Shown: in pieces, positions 1 through 5,892 of the stretch
Layout of the letters: every line of letters starts with the position of its first letter
How positions within the stretch are numbered: position 1 is the first letter of the stretch
DNA from: Chloroflexota bacterium
GTDB lineage: Bacteria; Chloroflexota; Anaerolineae; Promineifilales; Promineifilaceae
Reading direction: 5' to 3'
NCBI GenBank assembly: GCA_020353135.1
Contig: CP070688.1
Coordinates: forward strand, 3,534,214-3,551,496
Length of the DNA stretch: 17,283 nt
Program-made: the position numbers and the translations under genes
Notes under the pieces: model-generated
Told to the model about the DNA's origin: nothing
The model's database searches: none
The model's input: the letters and a program-made list of their open reading frames with translations, nothing else

Positions 1-98
1 TTCACTGCCCCAACCTGGCGGCGAAAGATCCCCTGCATGATGGGAAAATGCTTCTTCAGACCATCGACCGATAGAATCAGGTCCGGCTCATCGGTCAT
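1..98 (-). CDS. Oligopeptide/dipeptide ABC transporter ATP-binding protein, OppF/DppF type (5' end only)
   Basis: Only the first 32 codons are in the window; the gene runs off the left edge. It starts at the ATG whose A is at 98 and reads [20 protein letters not shown], followed by an MQGIFRRQVGAV segment. The phrase LxVxxLKKHFPI...G.F.R..G.V is the usual opening of OppF/DppF-type ATPases, where the substrate-binding loop before Walker A carries an extra insertion. A good ribosome binding site, GAAGGAG (114-108 on the minus strand), lies 9 nt upstream. The start overlaps the end of oppD by 11 bp, so the two are translationally coupled. By family knowledge, the product pairs with OppD as the second ATPase subunit powering import of peptides or related solutes. 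No Walker motifs are visible because of truncation, so the call rests on the N-terminus and position. Confidence 0.8.
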   Translation of the reverse strand, partial: MTDEPDLILSVDGLKKHFPIMQGIFRRQVGAV

Positions 99-1110
99 AA
101 CGGGGTTCTCCTTCGTCTATATCCCACCAGCAGGCGATTTCGTGATGGGTGGCAATGGCCTTCAAGGGAGGGTTTTCCTCAAAGCAACGCTCGTAGGCAA
201 ATGGGCAGCGGGGCGCGAACGGGCAACTGAGCGGCGGATCCAGCAGGTCGGGCGGGTGGCCCTTGATGTTGGTGAGCATCTCGGCCTTTTCCAGGTCAAG
301 CCGTGGCAGCGATCCCAATAGACCCCTTGTATAGGGATGCTGCGGATCGCCGTAAACCCCCTTAACTCCGGCTCGTTCGACAATGAAGCCACCGTACATG
401 ACCATGACACGGTCGGCAATCCCAGCCACCACGCCCAGGTCATGGGTGATCCAGATGATAGACATGCCCAGCTCCTGCCGCAGTCGTTTCATCAAGTCGA
501 TGATCTGCGCCTGGATCGTTACGTCTAAGGCCGTAGTGGGCTCATCGGCAATTATCAGTTGCGGCGAACAAGAAAGGGCTATGGCGATCATCACCCGCTG
601 ACGCATGCCCCCAGAAAACTCATGCGGGTAACTGCTCAGACGGTCTTCAGCTGAGGGGATGCCCACCAGGTTGAGCAACTCGATGGCTCGATCACGTGCA
701 TCCTGTCCTGACAAATGCAGATGCTCTTTTAGCGGCTCCATGATCTGCTTGCCTATCGTCAGCACCGGATTCAAAGAGGTCATAGGGTCCTGGAAGATAA
801 ATCCAATCTGACCTCCTCGAACCTGGCGGATGTCATCTGGACTCATCTGGAGCAAATCCTGACCGTTAAAGATCGCTTCTCCAGCGCTGATCTCCCCCGG
901 CGGCATTGGAATCAGCCGTAACAATGACAGCATCGTCACGCTCTTACCTGATCCACTTTCACCGACTACTCCCAATAGTTCCCCGGGCTCAAGGTGGAAG
1001 TTCAGCCCATTGACGGCGTGAACCGTGCCGTCCTGGGTGTGAAAACGGGTTGTGAGATCGGTAACCTCTAACAACGTCGTATCTGGTTCGGACCAATTCA
1101 AACTAGACAT
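88..1110 (-). CDS. Oligopeptide/dipeptide ABC transporter ATP-binding protein, OppD/DppD type
   Basis: This 340-residue ATPase would sit on the cytoplasmic face of a peptide/nickel-type ABC importer. Visible motifs are Walker A GESGSGKS (50-57), the Q-loop glutamine (107, in [10 protein letters not shown]), signature FSGGMRQR (165-172), Walker B LIIADEPT (185-192) and the switch histidine (223, in ITHD). The C-terminal oligopeptide-transporter extension has four cysteines (296, 302, 309, 327) in the pattern [14 protein letters not shown]...C. In at least one studied DppD this pattern binds a [4Fe-4S] cluster. I chose the ATG at 1110 because it is preceded by GGGGAA at 5 nt and gives family-typical length. 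The frame stays open to 1263, but that extension has no recognisable sequence. The oppF-type gene follows with an 11-bp overlap. Substrate cannot be told from the ATPase; no permease or binding-protein gene is upstream. Confidence 0.92.
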   Translation of the reverse strand: MSSLNWSEPDTTLLEVTDLTTRFHTQDGTVHAVNGLNFHLEPGELLGVVGESGSGKSVTMLSLLRLIPMPPGEISAGEAIFNGQDLLQMSPDDIRQVRGGQIGFIFQDPMTSLNPVLTIGKQIMEPLKEHLHLSGQDARDRAIELLNLVGIPSAEDRLSSYPHEFSGGMRQRVMIAIALSCSPQLIIADEPTTALDVTIQAQIIDLMKRLRQELGMSIIWITHDLGVVAGIADRVMVMYGGFIVERAGVKGVYGDPQHPYTRGLLGSLPRLDLEKAEMLTNIKGHPPDLLDPPLSCPFAPRCPFAYERCFEENPPLKAIATHHEIACWWDIDEGEPRYDR

Positions 1111-1242
1111 GTATTTTCCCCAGATGCGGGTCGGGTAGCCACGGTCGAAGGCTCTGCCACTGGCGAACAGACAATTAGTAGCGACTGGAGTAGTTTGTCC
1201 ACAATACGGCGGGCGTAGACCATCACTCTTGGTCATCTCAGA

Positions 1243-1260
1243 GCGGCCGGATAAGGCCGC
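1243..1260. repeat. Short inverted repeat (6-bp GC stem)
   Basis: GCGGCC (1243-1248) and GGCCGC (1255-1260) are perfect complements separated by GGATAA. There is no T-run on either side, so it is not a standard intrinsic terminator. In the oppD transcript direction it could form a hairpin in the 5' leader if transcription starts upstream of it. It may also be chance, since GGCCG words are common throughout the window. Confidence 0.4.
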
Positions 1261-1312
1261 CAATCCACTGTCACTAGTTTAAAGCGTTAGAGAAATAATG
1301 CAATCGCAAAAT

Positions 1313-1322
1313 AGAGCGCTCT
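1313..1322. repeat. Perfect 10-bp palindrome, possible operator
   Basis: AGAGCGCTCT reads the same on both strands and sits in the middle of the divergent spacer between oppD and polX. A symmetric site in this position fits a dimeric regulator, but there is no second copy nearby to support that, so it may be chance. Confidence 0.25.
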
Positions 1323-1351
1323 GCGTGAAACTCAGCGATAGCCGGATATTT

Positions 1352-1387
1352 GACCCGGAAGGGTCTCTAGGAACGGCAAGAGAGACC
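1352..1387. repeat. Two overlapping, mutually exclusive hairpins
   Basis: GACCC-GGAA-GGGTC (1352-1365) makes a 5-bp stem with a four-base loop. GGTCTCT (1362-1368) pairs perfectly with AGAGACC (1381-1387) across a 12-base loop. The two share 1362-1365, so an RNA could form only one at a time. They lie upstream of the polX TATAAT box, so they would not be in a polX transcript starting there. No poly-T follows. Confidence 0.4.
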
Positions 1388-1434
1388 TGGCCTTACCCAT
1401 CTTTGTCCGGGTGTGAGGGATTTGGCGGCTACGG

Positions 1435-1440
1435 TATAAT
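1435..1440 (+). promoter_or_regulatory. Probable -10 box for a leaderless polX transcript
   Basis: A consensus TATAAT ends 8 nt before the A of the polX ATG (1449). Transcription normally begins about 6-8 nt past the -10 box, so the mRNA would begin at or within a base or two of the start codon. No Shine-Dalgarno sequence lies upstream of the ATG, which agrees. I cannot see a convincing -35 at 16-18 bp. The same 8-nt spacing occurs before the first glycosyltransferase gene (10814). Confidence 0.6.
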
Positions 1441-1448
1441 TTGACTTA

Positions 1449-3173
1449 ATGACGAACCGCGAAGTCGCCGCCTTGTTCGAGAAAATTGCCGACATGCTGT
1501 CCATTCGTGGAGATGGCGTGCATCGGGTGCTGGCCTACCGGCGGGCGGCCGAAAACATTCGGGAGCTAAGCCGCGATTTGCGGCAATTACAGTCCGAAGG
1601 CCAGCTCACCAGTGTTCCAGGCATCGGTTCGACACTGGCAGCAAAGATCGAAGAAATGTTGGACACGGGTCACCTGGAGTTTTACGAAAGGTTGTCGAAG
1701 GAAGTTCCACCGTCTCTGGTGGAGATGCTCAGAGTAGAGGGTGTTGGACCCAAACGGGTGAAACAGATCTACGATACGCTTGGGGTTACCACTTTGGACG
1801 AACTGACGGCAGCCGCCGCTGCCGGCAAGCTGCGCGACCTTCCGGGCATGGGCGCCAAGTCCGAGGCCAAAATCGTGGCCAACATTGAAGCGTTGGCCAG
1901 GCACGGGGACGAGCGTGTTCCTCTTGGTATGGCCTGGCCAGTTGCTCAAACGATTCTGGCCCAGCTGCGCCAGCTGCCGGGCGTGACCAAGGCGGCGGTC
2001 GGTGGATCGCTGCGCCGAATGAGAGAAACTACCGGGGACATCGATCTGCTCGTAGCGGCCGTGCAATCAGAACCCGTTATGGAGTTCTTTCGAAATATGG
2101 AGAACGTAGAGTCGGTATCAGGCAGTGGCCCGACCAAAAGCAGCGTCATTCTGCTGAATGGGCTCCAGGTAGATCTGTGGGTGTTGCCCGAGGAAAGGTG
2201 GGGCACGTTGCTTTCCTACTTCACCGGCAGCAAGAATCATAACGTTCGTTTGCGAGAGCTTGCCCTGCGCCAGGGATTCAGCCTGAATGAGCACGGCTTT
2301 ACACACCTTGACGGCGGCGAGGAGGTCCTGTGCGCTACGGAAGAACAGGTATACGCTTTCCTGGAACTACCCTATATCCCACCTACGCTTCGCGAAGACA
2401 AGGGCGAGATTGAAGCGGCGAAACAGCATAGTTTGCCGGTCTTGATCGAGATGTCGCAGATTATTTCCGACTTGCACATACATAGCACCTGGTCCGACGG
2501 TCGAATGAGCATAGTGGAGATGGCCAGGGCGGCCGAGGCTCGAGGTTGCCGGCATATCGTCATTGCCGATCACTCGGTTAGCCTGGGCATCGCCAATGGA
2601 CTATCGGTTGAGCGATTGCAGTCGCAAGCTGAGGAGATTCGGGATGCAAATGCAGCCATGGGACCAGATTTCACTGTCTTGCATGGTACGGAGATGGAGA
2701 TCAAGGCCGACGGCTCGCTGGATTACCCGGACGACGTGCTGAAAGAGCTCGATTTCGTCATCGCCAGCCTGCACGTCGGTTTGCGGCAACCGCGAAAGCA
2801 GGTCATGAGCCGCATACTGACGGCGATCAATAACCCGCACGTGGACATGATTGGACATCCGACAGGGCGCCTTATACCAGACAGACCGGCGGCCGATCTC
2901 GATATGGAGGAGATTCTGCAAGCAGCGGCCGCCTCCCGGACGATCATAGAAATCAACGCCAATCCGCAGCGTCTAGACCTGCGCGATATTCATGTGCGAC
3001 GGGCGATCGAGTTGGGCGTAAAACTGGCGATCAATACCGATGCTCACCACAGCGACCACCTGGCGCTCATGCACTATGGCGTCGCGATGGCTCAACGGGG
3101 CTGGGCGACGCCAGCTGATGTAGTGAATACTTGGCCGGTAGAGCGGTTGTTGGAGTATGTGAACGGTGGGTAA
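1449..3173 (+). CDS. polX: DNA polymerase/3'-5' exonuclease PolX (family X polymerase with PHP domain)
   Basis: This 574-residue cytoplasmic repair enzyme fills short gaps during base excision repair and, through its PHP domain, trims 3' ends. The order is an N-terminal 8-kDa-like domain and helix-hairpin-helix elements (PGIG 57-60, VEGVG 96-100, PGMG 132-135), then the polymerase palm with GGSLRR (185-190) and the metal-binding aspartates D197, D199 and D242 (in GDIDLLV and VDLWV). The C-terminal PHP domain starts near 338. Its metal ligands are visible: HIH 343-345, D350, H375, E415/E417, H442, H470, and D531/H533 in NTDAHH. All catalytic residues of both activities are present and the length is typical of bacterial PolX. 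The ATG at 1449 has no ribosome binding site but follows a TATAAT box closely, indicating a leaderless message. The phosphatase gene begins 71 bp downstream. Confidence 0.95.
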   Translation: MTNREVAALFEKIADMLSIRGDGVHRVLAYRRAAENIRELSRDLRQLQSEGQLTSVPGIGSTLAAKIEEMLDTGHLEFYERLSKEVPPSLVEMLRVEGVGPKRVKQIYDTLGVTTLDELTAAAAAGKLRDLPGMGAKSEAKIVANIEALARHGDERVPLGMAWPVAQTILAQLRQLPGVTKAAVGGSLRRMRETTGDIDLLVAAVQSEPVMEFFRNMENVESVSGSGPTKSSVILLNGLQVDLWVLPEERWGTLLSYFTGSKNHNVRLRELALRQGFSLNEHGFTHLDGGEEVLCATEEQVYAFLELPYIPPTLREDKGEIEAAKQHSLPVLIEMSQIISDLHIHSTWSDGRMSIVEMARAAEARGCRHIVIADHSVSLGIANGLSVERLQSQAEEIRDANAAMGPDFTVLHGTEMEIKADGSLDYPDDVLKELDFVIASLHVGLRQPRKQVMSRILTAINNPHVDMIGHPTGRLIPDRPAADLDMEEILQAAAASRTIIEINANPQRLDLRDIHVRRAIELGVKLAINTDAHHSDHLALMHYGVAMAQRGWATPADVVNTWPVERLLEYVNGG

Positions 3174-3205
3174 TTACAAGCGGCAGGTGGTGGGTTACAA
3201 GTGGG
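3165..3205 (+). repeat. Degenerate direct repeat around the polX stop codon
   Basis: GGTGGG followed by TTACAAG occurs twice: GGTGGG (3165-3170) with TTACAAG (3174-3180), and GGTGGTGGG (3186-3194) with TTACAAG (3195-3201). The spacing is 21 bp. The first unit includes the last polX codons and its stop. The rest of the 71-bp spacer is also rich in TGG/GGG and looks like decayed low-complexity repeat. There is no terminator hairpin here. Confidence 0.4.
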
Positions 3206-3244
3206 CTGGATGTGGCTGGCAGCGGGTGATATGGGATTGCTGAT

Positions 3245-4492
3245 ATGAGCACAGGTACGACAAGTATTTTCCGGAGTATATTTCGTGGGCTGGACGAGAG
3301 GGCTCTTGATACGCTGCGGGAGTTGGCTGAATTGCGCACTTACCCGCCAGAAACGAAGCTCTGCCATCAGGGCGAGGTCGAACATACCTTCTATGTCATC
3401 GTAGAGGGCATGGTGGCCATTTCACAGGTCCTCGATGATGGGCAGGAGCGCATGCTCAGCATTTTACGGCCGCGGCAGTATTTCGGCGAGCTTGGCTTGC
3501 TGGACGATACGCCGCGGATGGCCAATTGCATCACGATAACGACGACGACCGTGCTGGAAATCACAGAGGAAGTTTTTCAGACCGTACTGGAGAGTAGCCC
3601 AGCAGTGGCTTATTCGTTGATGCGACACGTGGTCGATCTATTACGAAATACAGATAAATTGGCGATCGCCGACCTGACGGCCAAAAATGAAGAACTGCGG
3701 GAAGCGTATGAGGAATTGAAGGCGGCCCAGGCCGATCTGGTAGAAAAGGAGCGGCTGGAAAGAGAGCTTGAAATCGCGGCCGATGTGCAGAGAACTATGC
3801 TGCCGACCAGCTTCCCTGAGTATGATGATTATCGATTCGCAGCTTATCTTAGCCCGGCACGCAGAGTCGGCGGCGACTTGTACGACGCGATAACCCTGGA
3901 CGACCAGCACGTTGGCCTGCTCCTGGCTGATGTGGCCGACAAAAGTGTGCAGGCGGCTCTTTTCATGGCCGTGATCCGAACCTTGTTCATGGTTGAGAGT
4001 AGGCGATCAATGTCGGCGGCAAAGGTCGCCCAAGCCGTACACCAAGGGGCCATGGCTGTTGCGCCTTCGGCCGACATATTTGTGACCGCGTTCTATGGCG
4101 TCTTGCACCGGCCGAGCGGCAAGCTGAGTTATATTAGCGCCGGTCACGAGAGGCCGATGCTGGTGCGAAGCGGGGAGGAGGTCAGTCAAATCAAGGGCAA
4201 CGGCCGGTTCTTGGGTATGCTGGATCCGCTTGAATTAGACGAGTTTGAAGTGAATCTGCGGCCGGGCGATCGCCTGCTCGTATTCAGCGACGGAGTGCCG
4301 GACGCCATCGACGAGGACGGCCGACAATATGGCTATGAGCGCATGAAGCGTTACCTGAGGACAAATCATGAACTACCAATTAAGTTCCTGGTCGACGGCC
4401 TGGCCTCCGATGTCGCTGCGTGGCGTGGGAACGCACCGGCCTTCGACGATTTGACGCTGTTAGCGTTGGAAGTTATGGCCGGCAATGGCTAG
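3245..4492 (+). CDS. SpoIIE-family Ser/Thr phosphatase with N-terminal cyclic-nucleotide-binding domain
   Basis: This 415-residue soluble signalling protein would dephosphorylate a protein partner in response to an N-terminal ligand. Residues about 10-130 are a CRP-like cNMP-binding fold (KLCHQGEVEHTFYVIVEG; FGELGLLDDTPRMANC, the phosphate-binding-cassette region). A coiled-coil linker spans about 138-180. The PP2C/SpoIIE domain follows, with aspartates in GGDLYD (209-214, D211), ADVADK (228-233, D229), FSDG (347-350, D349) and FDDLTLL (400-406). The second motif reads DVADKS where RsbU-like enzymes usually have DVSGKG. Known relatives act on STAS-domain anti-sigma antagonists or similar proteins, but no STAS or anti-sigma kinase gene is in the window. 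The start is the ATG at 3245, with only a weak purine-rich stretch upstream. It overlaps the next gene by 8 bp. Family assignment is firm; target and ligand are unknown. Confidence 0.92.
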   Translation: MSTGTTSIFRSIFRGLDERALDTLRELAELRTYPPETKLCHQGEVEHTFYVIVEGMVAISQVLDDGQERMLSILRPRQYFGELGLLDDTPRMANCITITTTTVLEITEEVFQTVLESSPAVAYSLMRHVVDLLRNTDKLAIADLTAKNEELREAYEELKAAQADLVEKERLERELEIAADVQRTMLPTSFPEYDDYRFAAYLSPARRVGGDLYDAITLDDQHVGLLLADVADKSVQAALFMAVIRTLFMVESRRSMSAAKVAQAVHQGAMAVAPSADIFVTAFYGVLHRPSGKLSYISAGHERPMLVRSGEEVSQIKGNGRFLGMLDPLELDEFEVNLRPGDRLLVFSDGVPDAIDEDGRQYGYERMKRYLRTNHELPIKFLVDGLASDVAAWRGNAPAFDDLTLLALEVMAGNG

Positions 4493-5060
4493 GTACGAGC
4501 GCCCGCCTGATCCGCGCCGGTCGCCGCAAGAGTTCACGGAATATCAGAACCGGTCGCCCGAATCAAACGGCCGTGAACCAATTCCGTGGAGGTGGCTTGG
4601 TCTAGGCGTTATCGTCACCCTGGTTGGACTGGGGATAGCCGCAATCTTCTTGAGCCTGTTCCTCTTCCGCGAACCGTTGCCGCTGTCATTGCCCGAGCCT
4701 ACAATCATTCGCTTGACGGCGCCGGCTGGCGCGGCTCCAACGGCGACGGCGCCGCTGCCCACGGCGACCACATTGCCCACTTTGACGCCGCCGCCGACTC
4801 CCGATCTGTCAATTGCGCCAGAAGCAATCACCGTCGGATTCTACGCCGCAGTCGCCAACACGGACGACGTGGGCGTCAGCTTGCGCGGCGGTCCCAGTAC
4901 GGACAATATTCGCTTGCTGCTCATACCCGAGGGCGCGGCGATTCAGATCATCGGCGGCCCGGAGGAGGGTAGCGGTCTGATCTGGTGGCAAGTAGAGGTA
5001 GAGGACGGCACGGAGGGCTGGGTTGCCGGGGATTTCCTGGTGCCGGCGGCCGCGCCATAG
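4485..5060 (+). CDS. Membrane-anchored bacterial SH3 (SH3b) domain protein
   Basis: This 191-residue protein has a charged, Pro-rich cytoplasmic N-terminus (1-34), one hydrophobic span (about 37-61) and a Pro/Thr/Ala-rich linker (about 68-108) with repeated PTAT/LPT phrases. It ends in an SH3b domain (about 115-187). The domain shows the usual phrases VSLRGGPSTD (131-140), LLIPEGAAIQIIGGP (145-159) and WWQVEVEDGTEGWVAGDFL (167-185). The topology predicts an SH3b module held outside the membrane. Such domains often bind peptidoglycan or act as protein-protein adaptors; which applies here is unknown. The ATG overlaps the stop of the phosphatase gene by 8 bp, implying translational coupling. The hydrophobic segment could also be an uncleaved signal-anchor. 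Confidence 0.85.
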   Translation: MARYERPPDPRRSPQEFTEYQNRSPESNGREPIPWRWLGLGVIVTLVGLGIAAIFLSLFLFREPLPLSLPEPTIIRLTAPAGAAPTATAPLPTATTLPTLTPPPTPDLSIAPEAITVGFYAAVANTDDVGVSLRGGPSTDNIRLLLIPEGAAIQIIGGPEEGSGLIWWQVEVEDGTEGWVAGDFLVPAAAP

Positions 5061-5077
5061 CGCCAATGGTAGAAGTT

Positions 5078-5884
5078 ATGAAGTTGAAGCGACGGCTGAG
5101 CATTGTGATAGTCGGCCTGTGTGTGTGCGGAATGGTGGTCACCGGTCTAGGTATCGCAGCTGCCCAAGAAGGCGGCGGAGAAGCGCTCACCATACGCCTC
5201 AGGCGAAACTTTGGCTACGGCCTTGGGGCACAGATGCAGGGCAGGTTTACCATTTCAGTGAGCGGACCTGACGAATTAGAACGGGTCGAATTCTTGTTAG
5301 ACCGGCAGGTAATCGGCGAAGATAGCCAGGCCCCATTCAGCCTTCAATTCAATACTGGTGAATATAGTGAGGGCTTGCACCGGTTGTCGGCCGTTGGTTA
5401 CACGGCCGGCGGCCAGGAATTGCTTTCAAATGCTATCACCCGCCAATTTGTGTCGACCAGTGTGGTCACGATCGGCGTCGTGGCGCTGGTGCTTATCGTG
5501 GTGACCTTCAGGGTCGGAAGCTATTTTTTGGCTCGCAGGTCGAGCAAAGGGCGTACAGCAAGCGGTAGTTATGGTTTTCTGGGCGGCGCATTGTGCCCAA
5601 ATTGCGGCCGGCCGTTTGGTTTGCATTGGTGGAGTCTGAGGTTGGGAATCGGCCGTTACGATCGTTGCCCGCACTGTGGAAAATGGAACGTGCAGCGGCG
5701 GGCGTCTCTGGGAGAACTGGCGGCGGCCGAAGAAGTCCTGGGCGGAGGTATTACTGCCCAAGATGACTTTGACGAGGCACAGAAAGAGGAAGAGGCGCTA
5801 CGGCGCCGTATTGAGGACTCTCGATTTGAGGAGTCTCGAAACGGAAAATCACGCCACGAGGAATCATCTTATGATGAAGGATAA
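5078..5884 (+). CDS. Signal-peptide, Ig-like, single-TM protein with cytoplasmic zinc ribbon and repeat tail (unknown function)
   Basis: I do not recognise a named family for the whole 268-residue protein. It begins with a signal peptide (MKLKRR, a hydrophobic core to about 26, then AAAQE). Residues 35-126 resemble an Ig-like beta domain (RVEFLLDRQVIGEDSQAPFS; HRLSAVGYTAGGQ), as in surface proteins with Ig-like folds. A transmembrane span (about 127-148) is followed by basic residues. A zinc ribbon comes next with C173/C176 and C197/C200 (CPNCGRP...CPHCGKW). The tail is acidic and basic, ending in five-residue repeats (EDSRF, EESRN, GKSRH, EESSY). By topology the Ig-like part is outside and the zinc ribbon inside, suggesting a transmembrane sensor or adaptor. 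The ATG at 5066 (four residues more) is an alternative start; neither has a strong ribosome binding site. It sits 17 bp after the SH3b gene and 8 bp before ligA. Confidence 0.78.
   Translation: MKLKRRLSIVIVGLCVCGMVVTGLGIAAAQEGGGEALTIRLRRNFGYGLGAQMQGRFTISVSGPDELERVEFLLDRQVIGEDSQAPFSLQFNTGEYSEGLHRLSAVGYTAGGQELLSNAITRQFVSTSVVTIGVVALVLIVVTFRVGSYFLARRSSKGRTASGSYGFLGGALCPNCGRPFGLHWWSLRLGIGRYDRCPHCGKWNVQRRASLGELAAAEEVLGGGITAQDDFDEAQKEEEALRRRIEDSRFEESRNGKSRHEESSYDEG
5813..5839 (+). repeat. 15-bp in-frame tandem repeat in the protein tail
   Basis: GAGGACTCTCGA (5813-5824) recurs as GAGGAGTCTCGA (5828-5839) with one mismatch, a 15-bp period. It encodes the five-residue units EDSRF and EESRN, and two more degenerate units follow (GKSRH, EESSY). 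The period keeps the reading frame, so copy number could change without a frameshift. Confidence 0.6.
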
Positions 5885-5892
5885 GTCTGTCG

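Larger units (their letters stand above)
1111..1448. other. Non-coding divergent intergenic region between oppD and polX
   Basis: These 338 bp separate the divergent oppD-type gene and polX. I find no convincing gene here. The region holds a GC-rich hairpin (1243-1260), a perfect 10-bp palindrome (1313-1322), two hairpins that share bases (1352-1365 and 1362-1387) and a TATAAT box (1435-1440). No clear promoter for the oppD side could be picked by eye. Confidence 0.7.

Noticed and set aside
1111..1263. In-frame N-terminal extension of the OppD-type protein to an upstream start at 1263
   Set aside because: The added 51 residues have no resemblance to ABC ATPase N-termini, and the ATG at 1110 has a GGGGAA site and gives the family's normal length.
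1264..1434. Possible RNA gene or tRNA in the divergent spacer
   Set aside because: I could not fold a cloverleaf or match any known RNA family; only short hairpins are present.
4985..5077. Earlier start for the zinc-ribbon protein inside the SH3b gene
   Set aside because: It would add Gly/Arg-rich residues before a textbook signal peptide and overlap the SH3b coding region; starts at 5078 or 5066 fit better.
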